Shown here: positions 44,137 through 52,001 of the stretch, in pieces
Position numbering within the stretch: position 1 is the stretch's first letter
How the letters are laid out: every line of letters begins with the position of its first letter
Program-made: the position numbers and the translations under genes
Notes under the pieces: generated by a model
What the model saw: only the letters and a program-made list of their open reading frames with translations
The model's database searches: none
Told to the model about the DNA's origin: nothing
Assembly: GCF_000412635.1 (NCBI RefSeq)
Contig: NZ_ASTG01000017.1
Span: forward strand, 1-64,000
DNA: 64,000 nucleotides
From: Sphingobium bisphenolivorans
Lineage (GTDB): Bacteria > Pseudomonadota > Alphaproteobacteria > Sphingomonadales > Sphingomonadaceae
Reading direction: 5' to 3'

Positions 44137-44705
44137 CAGAACCATTTTTCGACTACCTTGATTGTATCGCCCGGCTGGATGGGAGTATTTTCGGAGGCCT
44201 TGGAGGTCGTGGCCTGACCGTTCACCTGGCGGATGATCGCGACCGTGCCGCGGTTCGCGCGGAAGGTGAAGCCGCCGGCCACCGACACAGCCGTCACCAC
44301 CGTCATGCCGGGGCGATAGGGATATTCACCCGGACTGCGCACCTCACCCAGAATATAGATGGGCCGCAGCTTGACGGGTTGCACGCTGACGGCGGGCGCC
44401 ACCATCAGCTTTCGTTCGACCAGCTGGCTCGCGATCCGCTGTTCCAGCTGGGGAACGGTCGATCCGCTGACCGCAATGCTGCCCAACAGGGGAAGCGACA
44501 ACTGGCCCTGATCGTTCACGGTGAAGGCCGTGTTGCTCTCCAGTTCGGTAAGGCCGGGAATGATGATGCGCAGTTCATCGCCGGGCGCGAGCCGATACTG
44601 GTTGGCGTCGGCCGTCGAAACCGGCGGCAGCCCGGAGACGGAGCCGGTACATGCGGCGAGGAGGCTGATCATCAGGGACAGGCCGATGAGGCGAAGAAAC
44701 CGCAT
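44136..44705 (-). CDS. Polysaccharide export lipoprotein (Wza family)
   Basis: A 189-residue lipoprotein with lipobox LLAAC near residue 18. The Poly_export domain starts with YRLAPGDELRIIIPG and is followed by SLBB-like strands (IYILGEVRSPGEYPY). It is about half the length of Wza, like the short GumB/GelD type in xanthomonads and sphingomonads, which relies on a separate barrel for the outer membrane. That barrel is probably the next gene. ATG 44705 is chosen because GGGGAG lies 6 bases upstream. Confidence 0.93.
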   Translation of the reverse strand: MRFLRLIGLSLMISLLAACTGSVSGLPPVSTADANQYRLAPGDELRIIIPGLTELESNTAFTVNDQGQLSLPLLGSIAVSGSTVPQLEQRIASQLVERKLMVAPAVSVQPVKLRPIYILGEVRSPGEYPYRPGMTVVTAVSVAGGFTFRANRGTVAIIRQVNGQATTSKASENTPIQPGDTIKVVEKWF

Positions 44706-44804
44706 AATCATCTCCCCTTTCATTTTCCGCTCGACGGCGGTTTCCCAAGTTTCAGAACAGCCGCGAAATAAAGTCAATGCGAAGTTTGTGCCTCGCGTGC
44801 CGGA

Positions 44805-46037
44805 TCATCGCGCACGAACTCGATCAAGCGAGGCGATCAATCTGTCCGCCGTTCGCTCCATCGCCTCCGCCGACAGAAGATGATCGACGGCCAGCATCAG
44901 ACTGCGCTCACCCACATGCGCCGCGACAGGCAGCGGATTGCGGTTGGGATGAGCGCTGTTCCTCACGGCCAGTTCCCGCGACATGTCGGGGCAGGAGCCG
45001 CTCCCCGCCAGGATCCCGTGACGCAGCAGATCGGCGATGATGGTCGAACGGTCCATCCCCGGCGCGAAACCGTCGATGTCGAGCATTGCATAGAATTTGT
45101 AGCAGGCATGCTCGACCTGCGGCGGCGGGACAGGTACATGCACCAGCGGATGGCCGCTCAGTCGGCGCGTGAGCACCGCTGCGTTGCGCCGCCTGATGCC
45201 GAGCCAATCCGGCAGCTTGCGCAACTGGACGCGTCCGATCGCCGCCTGCATCTCCGTCAGGCGCCAGTTCGTCCCGTAGCTCTCGTGAACATAGCGGAAG
45301 TCGTTGCCCGTCGCGGGGGCAGAGAGCAGCGCGACATTCTTCCCATGATCCTTATAGGCCCAGGCTCGCGCCCATTGGTATGAATCCTTCAGCAGCAGCA
45401 TCCCCCCTTCCCCGCCGGTCGACATGATCTTGTCGGTGCAAAAGGAAAAGGCAGCGGCATCGCCGAACGATCCGACCTTTTTGCCCCGGATGGCCGCGCC
45501 ATGAGCCTGCGCGCAGTCCTCCACCAGCGCCAGCCCGTACTTGTCGGCAAGGGCTCCCAGCGCATCCATGTCGCACGGCCAACCGGCAAGATGGACGCAC
45601 AATATGGCGCGCGTCCGTTCGTTGACGAGGGCGCTCGCCGCCGACGGGTCGATGGTGTGGCTTTCGGCGTCGATGTCGGCGAAGACCGGCACGGCGCCCA
45701 CGGCCGCAACCGCCGATGCGCTTGCAAAGAAGCTGCGCGCCGGGACAATGACCTCATCCCCCGCGCCTATGCCGAGCGCGCGGAAAGCAAGCTCCAGCGC
45801 CAGCGTTCCATTGGCGACCGAAATCGCGTGCGGCATACCGCAATAGGCGGCAAACTCGCTTTCGAAGGCGCGGCATTCGTGACCATGCACCAGCGAGTTC
45901 ACACGGCCGGACTGAAGCACTCGCATGACCGCTTCGACCTCGTCAGGCTCATATTGCGGCCAGCGTCGCTCAGGCTCCGCAGCATGCTGGCTGGCGGCCC
46001 CCGCGTCGGCGGCATGTGCGTGAAGAAGCGGTTTCAT
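44805..46037 (-). CDS. DegT/DnrJ/EryC1/StrS sugar aminotransferase
   Basis: A 410-residue PLP enzyme that aminates a nucleotide-linked keto sugar. The family pattern is present: GHECRAFESEFAAYCG, DEVIVPARSFFASASAV, VEDCAQAHGA and the PLP-binding Lys in FSFCTDKIMSTGGEGG. It follows the FlaA1/WbpM-like dehydratase by 25 bases, so it probably acts on the 4-keto sugar that enzyme makes (as PglE follows PglF), giving a 4-amino-4,6-dideoxy sugar. Confidence 0.92.
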   Translation of the reverse strand: MKPLLHAHAADAGAASQHAAEPERRWPQYEPDEVEAVMRVLQSGRVNSLVHGHECRAFESEFAAYCGMPHAISVANGTLALELAFRALGIGAGDEVIVPARSFFASASAVAAVGAVPVFADIDAESHTIDPSAASALVNERTRAILCVHLAGWPCDMDALGALADKYGLALVEDCAQAHGAAIRGKKVGSFGDAAAFSFCTDKIMSTGGEGGMLLLKDSYQWARAWAYKDHGKNVALLSAPATGNDFRYVHESYGTNWRLTEMQAAIGRVQLRKLPDWLGIRRRNAAVLTRRLSGHPLVHVPVPPPQVEHACYKFYAMLDIDGFAPGMDRSTIIADLLRHGILAGSGSCPDMSRELAVRNSAHPNRNPLPVAAHVGERSLMLAVDHLLSAEAMERTADRLIASLDRVRAR

Positions 46038-46062
46038 CTGACCCCCGATCCATCCGGGCGGC

Positions 46063-48144
46063 TCATTCGTTCGCCGCCTTGCCGATCACATCGATTTCGC
46101 GCGTCATCTCGCGTAGCGTCTTGACCCAGGTCGATTGGGCCGGCGCGCGGAGCAATTCCTTCATCAGGTCGCGCACGCCATCCTCGTCACAAGCGGCGAT
46201 CAGATGGGACAGCTCCGAAAAGGCGGCAACCAGCTTCTCCAGCGGCACGGGACAGGGCATAGCCTCTATCACGCCCGGAATCGTGGACCGGGTCTGCTCC
46301 TCGGTCGCGTCGAACAATTCCTCGTACAGCTTTTCGCCCGGGCGAAGGCCGACAAACTCGATCGGGACGTCGATGTCCGGACGAAGGCCCGCGAGCCGGA
46401 TCATCCGCCGGGCGATATCCACGATCTTGATCGGCTCACCCATGTCGAGCACGAAGATGGTGCCGCGGTCGATCATCGCTTCCATGGCGCGCGCGCTGCT
46501 CTGGAGGATCAGCTGGACCGCCTCCCCGACAGTCATGAAATAGCGTTCGATATCCGGATGCGTGACCGTTAGCGGCTTGCCGGCCGCCATCTGCTGTTGC
46601 AGCAGCGGCACGAGTGAACCGCTCGACCCCAGCACATTGCCGAAGCGCACCGTCATGAAACGGGGGCTGTCGGGATCGCATTGCCCGATCAGGTCGAGCG
46701 CCTGGCAGTAAAGTTCGCCCAGCCGCTTGGTCGCACCCATGATGCCGACCGGGTTGACCGCCTTGTCCGTGGACACCTGGATCATGGCGAGCGCGCCATG
46801 AGCGCAGACCGCGTCCGCGACGTTGCGGGTGCCCAGCACATTGGTATGCGCCCCGGCACAAGGATTGCCCTCCACCAGCGGCACATGCTTGAGCGCGGCG
46901 GCGTGAAAGACGATCTCCGGCTGATGCCGGCTGAACACATCGTCCAGCGCCGACCGCTCACGAATCGAGCAGAGTTCCGGGCGGCAGATGACGTCGGGGA
47001 ACAGATCCCGGGCCTGCATCTCGATCGTGTAGAGATTGAACTCGCTATGATCGAGCAGGACGATTTCCGCCGGTTTGAACGACGCGATCTGCCGCACCAG
47101 TTCACCGCCGATCGTCCCGCCTGCGCCGGTCACCAATATCCGGCGCGAGCGGATGAGGCGATCGACGCTGTTGCGGTCGAGCGATACTTCCGGTCGGCCG
47201 AGCAGGTCCGCCAGTTCGAAATGCTTGATCTGGATGCGCGGCTCACCTTCCTCATTCTTGTGAAGGTCATCGGCCCGCGCGACGGTCAGGTCGCACTTGT
47301 CGGCCAGCGTCACCAGATGGGAAAAGGCGCGGCGCGGCATGGCGGGATTGCCGCGGATGACCAGGCTTTCCGGCTTCCTGCCCCGCACGGTGAGCGCCTC
47401 GACGATCTCCGGCAGCTTTTCGGGAGAGCCCAGCACCGGCACGCCAGCGACCTGCAGCCGGGTTTCGCGGCCATCGAAGGTCAGCGCCCCCACGACATCG
47501 AACCGGTTCGCAGGATCGGCGCGAAGCAGCTCCAGCAGGGATCGTATCCATTCCAGTTCACCCAGGAGCAGGATGTCGTGCCTGTCGCCTGTCAGCATGA
47601 GCCGGCTTCTGGCCATTTCCCTCAGCCCTCTTCGCAGCGTTCGAGCGCTGATCATCGCGACCAGCAGCAAGGCTGAATGGAGAAGGGCAAAACCCAGCGC
47701 ATCGAACGGCGCTCCGCGAATTTTCGAGGAGATGATGAGGCAGGCCGACCAGCCGGCCGCCATGCCGACACCCACAGCGGTGGAAATCGCGATGCAGTCG
47801 CCGAAAGACAGGAAGCGCCAGCTGCGCCAATAAAGGCCGGTCAGGCTGATCGTGAACAGGGCCGTCAGGCAAAAAAGCGCGATCAGGCTCGGCCGGCCGT
47901 GGAAGGCTGCGGAAATGGGGCCAGGAATAGCCAGCACGACCAGCAGCATGGTCGAGAGGATGAGCGCCCCGTCGATCATCATCAGCGCGACGAAGCGCGT
48001 CCTGCCGGGAAAGCCCGTGGGCCGCGTGAGCAATTCATGGAGCAGAACGGCCCACAGTGGTGCGCCATCGGCGATCTTCTTCCGCGACTCGGCCATCTCA
48101 TCGAAATTCGAATCAGGCATTGCGGGCGAAGCGCTCCAAACCAT
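46063..48144 (-). CDS. Membrane nucleotide-sugar 4,6-dehydratase (FlaA1/WbpM-like)
   Basis: A 693-residue protein. Residues 40-180 hold about four to five membrane helices; residues 190-320 form a CoA-binding-like domain; the C-terminal SDR domain begins VTGAGGTIGGELVRQI and has STDKAVNPVGIMGATKR. In this subfamily Met replaces the SDR Tyr (MxxxK), so the Met is normal. It likely converts UDP-GlcNAc or a relative to a 4-keto-6-deoxy form. ATG 48144 with AAGGGGA 5-6 bases upstream is the best start; the frame is open to 48282. First gene of the four-gene minus operon. Confidence 0.93.
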   Translation of the reverse strand: MVWSASPAMPDSNFDEMAESRKKIADGAPLWAVLLHELLTRPTGFPGRTRFVALMMIDGALILSTMLLVVLAIPGPISAAFHGRPSLIALFCLTALFTISLTGLYWRSWRFLSFGDCIAISTAVGVGMAAGWSACLIISSKIRGAPFDALGFALLHSALLLVAMISARTLRRGLREMARSRLMLTGDRHDILLLGELEWIRSLLELLRADPANRFDVVGALTFDGRETRLQVAGVPVLGSPEKLPEIVEALTVRGRKPESLVIRGNPAMPRRAFSHLVTLADKCDLTVARADDLHKNEEGEPRIQIKHFELADLLGRPEVSLDRNSVDRLIRSRRILVTGAGGTIGGELVRQIASFKPAEIVLLDHSEFNLYTIEMQARDLFPDVICRPELCSIRERSALDDVFSRHQPEIVFHAAALKHVPLVEGNPCAGAHTNVLGTRNVADAVCAHGALAMIQVSTDKAVNPVGIMGATKRLGELYCQALDLIGQCDPDSPRFMTVRFGNVLGSSGSLVPLLQQQMAAGKPLTVTHPDIERYFMTVGEAVQLILQSSARAMEAMIDRGTIFVLDMGEPIKIVDIARRMIRLAGLRPDIDVPIEFVGLRPGEKLYEELFDATEEQTRSTIPGVIEAMPCPVPLEKLVAAFSELSHLIAACDEDGVRDLMKELLRAPAQSTWVKTLREMTREIDVIGKAANE

Positions 48145-48203
48145 GACGTCCCCTTGCGCGCTTGAAAATTGAAGGCTGGACTGCTTGCCGTCGCGCGGAA
48201 ATA

Positions 48204-48255
48204 GCCAAGTTCGGCCGTATCTGCGGAGGTGCAGCCACCGATTTACTTGGCCGAA
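48204..48255. promoter_or_regulatory. Nested inverted arms upstream of the dehydratase
   Basis: GCCAAGT (48204-48210) pairs with ACTTGGC (48245-48251), and overlapping TTCGGCC (48210-48216) pairs with GGCCGAA (48249-48255). The arms are about 33 bases apart and lie 60-110 bases before the dehydratase ATG. They may be operator half-sites or an RNA structure in its leader. Confidence 0.3.
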
Positions 48256-48509
48256 TGGTAGCGGTTCACCGGGGGGTCGCAATGAACCAGACAGCTATAA
48301 TCCCTTGTGGCGAACTGTTGGCACACGATAGCTGAATGAGATCAGGATAAGTCTGTAACGCTCTTCATCTCATCTAGCCGACAAACCAGCATTACACCTT
48401 CGGGATAATTGACATCCCACCTTTGACGGTTCGTCCGGTCCCCTTCACCGACTGAACGAAGATACGCCTGAATCGACGAGCCGTTGTGGCAATAAAAGGA
48501 GAGGCTGCG

Positions 48510-48626
48510 ATGCAATCTCCTGAACGCATGCCGGGCTATGTACCGAATTTACTTCAAGAAATTTTTCGAAGATCAGCATACAAGCGTGTTTTGATGCTCT
48601 TCATTTCGTTTTCAGCACAAACATAG
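48510..48626 (+). CDS. Possible 38-residue small protein
   Basis: A short frame starting at ATG 48510 with AAGGAGAGG about 8 bases upstream and ending TAG at 48626. The predicted product has a basic middle (RRSAYKR) and a hydrophobic stretch (VLMLFISF) near its end. It sits 143 bases before LuxR regulator 2 on the same strand, so it could be a small membrane protein or leader peptide. Only the strong ribosome site supports it; no relatives are known to me. Confidence 0.35.
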   Translation: MQSPERMPGYVPNLLQEIFRRSAYKRVLMLFISFSAQT

Positions 48627-48637
48627 GTCAAGTTTTT

Positions 48638-48649
48638 TCAACATGTTGA
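48638..48649. promoter_or_regulatory. 12-bp palindrome upstream of LuxR regulator 2
   Basis: TCAACATGTTGA is a perfect dyad in AT-rich DNA, 121 bases before the regulator start. A dimeric regulator could bind here, perhaps the regulator itself. Confidence 0.35.
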
Positions 48650-48769
48650 GGTCTTGTCCTAGCGCCGATCTGTGATACTCCTGACGTCCATAAGAAAAGG
48701 GTTGCCTCGATCCAGATTCGTTACGTTTGAACCCATTAGGGTTCGCGATGCTGAACGGAGTAGCGGGGT

Positions 48770-49567
48770 ATGTTAATCGATTCCGAAGTCGCGATCATCG
48801 GACGCGACTCCATCATCAGGGAGAGCTTGAAACGGCTTCTCCTGGAAGAAGGTCATCGAATTTTCAACATCGGCTCGAGCCTGGCCGATCTCTACAAAGA
48901 CAGTGCCCCGGACGAACGGCCGCTTCTGCTCATCTTGCTCGAAGACAAGAAGTGCCGGTGGGAAGGCATCGAGCTTGCCGGCATCGACGATCATTATCCC
49001 GCTTCCAGCGTCGTCATCCTCGCCGAGGATTTCAACTATGACGCGATGCTGGAGGCTTTCCGAGCGGGCGTCGATGGCTATCTGACCAACGATATTTCCT
49101 GGGATCGCCTGTCCGGCTATCTTCACCTCATCTCGCTGGGTGAGAAGATCTTCCCGTCGAAACTGGCGGACAAGCTGATCGATCAGGCGGCCGACGGCCC
49201 GACGCTGAAGACCAAGGCGACGATCGACTCAGTCAATCTATCGGCGCGCGAACGGGAAATCCTGCAGCGGCTGATCGCCGGATCGCCCAACAAGATCATC
49301 TCGCGCGAACTCGCCATCAGCGAGGCGACGGTCAAGGTGCACGTGAAGGCGGTGCTGCGCAAATTGGGCGTGGTCAATCGCACCCAAGCCGCCATCTGGG
49401 CAGCGTCGCAAGGGCTGCAAGGGTCGGGATCGGGGCTCCAGGCGGCGGCGCGGCAGGAATTGAAACCCCGGGCTTATCCGGCGGCGATCGACAGCGCCAC
49501 TTTCCAGCCGCATGCGAAGGTGGCGATGAGCGGGAGCTTCAAAAATGGACATGCCGGTCGCGCCTGA
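48770..49567 (+). CDS. LuxR/NarL-type regulator 2 with degenerate receiver
   Basis: A 265-residue paralogue of the regulator at 34.6 kb. The receiver-like half lacks the phosphate-accepting Asp (Leu56 in LLLILLED), the conserved Lys (Asn107 in YLTND) and the usual acidic pair, so phosphorylation by the standard route is not expected. The HTH half is intact: LSAREREILQRL and SEATVKVHVKAVLRKL. It may be controlled by its amount, a ligand or partner protein. It heads an operon with a sulfotransferase, Wzy-like and Wzx-like genes; the sulfotransferase gene overlaps its end by 23 bases. Confidence 0.92.
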   Translation: MLIDSEVAIIGRDSIIRESLKRLLLEEGHRIFNIGSSLADLYKDSAPDERPLLLILLEDKKCRWEGIELAGIDDHYPASSVVILAEDFNYDAMLEAFRAGVDGYLTNDISWDRLSGYLHLISLGEKIFPSKLADKLIDQAADGPTLKTKATIDSVNLSAREREILQRLIAGSPNKIISRELAISEATVKVHVKAVLRKLGVVNRTQAAIWAASQGLQGSGSGLQAAARQELKPRAYPAAIDSATFQPHAKVAMSGSFKNGHAGRA

Positions 49568-50558
49568 TACCGCGCGTAAAGCGGCTTCCGTCTCTCCCTT
49601 TCCTCTGCCTGCGTGCCGCGACGAGAGCGCCGTCGAGCCGATCAAGCTGATCTACATTTGCGGCTATGGTCGGAGCGGTTCGACCCTGCTGGATATTCTG
49701 CTGGGGCAGCAGCGCTCCATGTTCGGCGCCGGCGAGATCACGGCGCTGAGCGAACATGTCTACGCCAATGACGAATATTGTGCCTGCGGGCGGCGGGTGA
49801 GAAGCTGCGCCCTCTGGCAGGAAGTGATGGATCGATGGGTCGCCGGGCAGGAGCCGGGCTTTGTCGAACGCTATTTCACGCTTCAGTCGAAGATAGCCCG
49901 GCTGTTTGGCGTCCGCCGCTGGCTGGGCGGGCGCAAGGGGAGCGAATTCGCTTCCCATACGCGCCGGCTGATGCAGGCGATCAGGGATAGCAGCGGCAAG
50001 GCGGTGATCGTCGATTCCTCGAAACTGCCCGGGCGCGGCATCGCGCTGGCGGGGATCAAGGGGATCGACCTGCACATCATCCACCTCGTGCGCGATGTGC
50101 GTGGCGTCGCCTGGTCGCTCTCCAAATCCTACACGTCCGATGCGGCGCAGGGACTCCAGCGCGCGATCGTTTCCAAGCCCCTCCTCTACAGCGCGGCGCG
50201 CTGGGCCTATGTCAATCTCGCCTCGGAATGGCTGGGCCGCAGAGTCGGCGCCTCCCGGTATCTCCGCATCCGCTATGAGGATGTGATCGATGACCCGGTC
50301 GGCAGCCTGAAGCGCATCGCCGCATTGGCCGGCGTGGAACTGGACGCCCAGGACTTCGCGGCGGGGGCCTTCAGCCCGGCGCATCAGGTCGCCGGCAACC
50401 GGTTGCGGATGCAAAAGGCGATTCGGATTGCCAAGGACGAGGGCTGGCAAAGGGAAATGCCCAAGGGAAAGCGGCGCATCGTCAGCTGGGCGTGCCGACC
50501 CTTATTAGCCCGCTACGGCTATCCAATCGATGCACCCGGCCCTGCCCCTTTTGAATAG
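49545..50558 (+). CDS. Sulfotransferase-family protein 3
   Basis: A 337-residue protein with PAPS loop YICGYGRSGSTLLDILL (residues 33-49), and 3'-phosphate region LVRDVRGVAWSLSKS. It also has a cluster of Cys (YCACGRRVRSC) that might bind metal. It starts inside the end of the LuxR gene and is the third sulfotransferase of the locus, placed next to polymerase and flippase genes. Confidence 0.88.
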   Translation: MDMPVAPDTARKAASVSPFPLPACRDESAVEPIKLIYICGYGRSGSTLLDILLGQQRSMFGAGEITALSEHVYANDEYCACGRRVRSCALWQEVMDRWVAGQEPGFVERYFTLQSKIARLFGVRRWLGGRKGSEFASHTRRLMQAIRDSSGKAVIVDSSKLPGRGIALAGIKGIDLHIIHLVRDVRGVAWSLSKSYTSDAAQGLQRAIVSKPLLYSAARWAYVNLASEWLGRRVGASRYLRIRYEDVIDDPVGSLKRIAALAGVELDAQDFAAGAFSPAHQVAGNRLRMQKAIRIAKDEGWQREMPKGKRRIVSWACRPLLARYGYPIDAPGPAPFE

Positions 50559-50647
50559 CCGACGGCCAATATGTGCAATGGACTAAGCCCGGCCCGCTTA
50601 GCATCCTTGTCGTTGCAAAGAGGCAATTTTCCGCCGGAGCAGCGCCT

Positions 50648-51988
50648 GTGCAGTCAGACTATTACCAGGCAAGCCAACGTCCCTCCCCGGCGCTTCGCCC
50701 CCCCGGCGACCTGACGGGCTTCGGGCAGGACTGGTCGAACGAACTGCACCGGTGGGAGTTCATCCTGTTGCAGGGCGCGGTCTTCTTCGCGCCCTATATC
50801 GCCTTTCATCACCCGGCGGTCTATTTCACCCTCGGCGACGCGCTGTTCGCCGGAGCCTTCCTGCTGCGTCTGTGCACCGGCCGCATGGCCCCCCTGTTCG
50901 CCGACCTGACCTGGCTCTGGCTGCTGGCCCTGCTGATGCTGACAGGCGGGCTGTTCATCGGGAGCGTCGTCAATGGAGACATGGTGCGGTGCGTCACGCT
51001 CGTCTCGCAATATTGCTTCGCCTATCTGATCGTCCCGATGGTGCTTTTGCGCCGGTCGGAGGCGGAGGTCATCCGCCTCATCAAGTGCGGCATCTGGGGC
51101 ATGACCGCCATGTGCGGGATTGGAGCCCTCATCTACATGTCGGGCTATACCAGCCTTTCCAACGACCAGATGACTCTGGTGACGGGCGGCAGGCGGCTGG
51201 CGGGATTCGTGGATAATCCCAATGCGATGGCGGTGCTCACCGTCATGACGCTGCCGCTGGTCTGGTTCCTGTTGCTGTCGCGGCAGATGAAGCCGGTGAC
51301 CGGGCTGCTCTGCACCGGAATGCTGGTCACCGGGATCATTCTCACCAGTTCCAACACGGGCATCTATACCCTGGCCGCCGCGACCCTGATCTTTCTAGGG
51401 GGGCGGCAGCATTTTAAGACGTTGATCCTTGTGGCCTGCCTGGCCGGCGCGGTCATGGTCTTCGGTCAGGACTATCTGCCGCAGACCTTTCAGCATCGTG
51501 TCCTCTCCGCCATGAACTCCGGCGATCTGGCCGGCGCAGGCACGTTCGAATATCGGCAGCAGCTGAACATAGAGGCGCTGAACTTCGCCGACGATCATCT
51601 GATCATCGGCATGGGCGCCGATCAATATCGCTTCAACAGCCAATATGGCCTGCCGGTTCACAACACCTATCTGCTGATGCTGAACGAGGGCGGCGCACTC
51701 TCCCTGCTGGGCTATCTTCTGGTCCTGAGCGTGCCGGTCATCGCGGGCGCGGTGGCGCGGCAGCTGCCGCACGGGCGGCTGGTGCTGCTGACGACGGTGA
51801 CCATCGTGCTGGTCTTCGCCAACGCGACGCTGGGCGTACCGCATGTCTATGGGCGCGCCTGGTTCCTCTCCATCTTCCTGGCGGTCAGTCCTGCGTTGAT
51901 CTGGTATGGTCCGACACGGCGGGTCCCGGCTTCCACTCCCATGACCCGGCGACCCGTTCGCGGCGCGGCGCCACCCTCCAGAGCTTGA
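50648..51988 (+). CDS. O-antigen ligase / Wzy-type polymerase family
   Basis: About 446 residues with 10-11 membrane helices and a large periplasmic loop containing a MGADQYRFNSQYG and VHNTYLLMLNEGG segment, where the family His (VHN) sits. It either polymerises repeat units (Wzy) or ligates glycan to an acceptor. With Wzx and Wzc next door I favour Wzy. GTG 50648 is preferred because GGAG lies 8 bases upstream; a GTG at 50573 opens the same frame. The C-terminal tail is basic and Pro-rich. Confidence 0.85.
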   Translation: MQSDYYQASQRPSPALRPPGDLTGFGQDWSNELHRWEFILLQGAVFFAPYIAFHHPAVYFTLGDALFAGAFLLRLCTGRMAPLFADLTWLWLLALLMLTGGLFIGSVVNGDMVRCVTLVSQYCFAYLIVPMVLLRRSEAEVIRLIKCGIWGMTAMCGIGALIYMSGYTSLSNDQMTLVTGGRRLAGFVDNPNAMAVLTVMTLPLVWFLLLSRQMKPVTGLLCTGMLVTGIILTSSNTGIYTLAAATLIFLGGRQHFKTLILVACLAGAVMVFGQDYLPQTFQHRVLSAMNSGDLAGAGTFEYRQQLNIEALNFADDHLIIGMGADQYRFNSQYGLPVHNTYLLMLNEGGALSLLGYLLVLSVPVIAGAVARQLPHGRLVLLTTVTIVLVFANATLGVPHVYGRAWFLSIFLAVSPALIWYGPTRRVPASTPMTRRPVRGAAPPSRA

Positions 51989-52001
51989 GGAATCGCAAAG
52001 G

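Larger units (their letters stand above)
48145..48769. other. Divergent regulatory region of the second polysaccharide block
   Basis: 625 bases between the divergent dehydratase and LuxR regulator 2. The sequence is AT-rich from about 48560 to 48720. It contains paired inverted arms near 48204-48255, a small reading frame at 48510-48626 and a 12-bp palindrome at 48638-48649. Both operons probably take their promoters from it. Confidence 0.5.

Noticed and set aside
46063..48144. Dehydratase judged broken because the SDR Tyr is Met
   Set aside because: Met at this place is normal in FlaA1/WbpM/PglF-type dehydratases.
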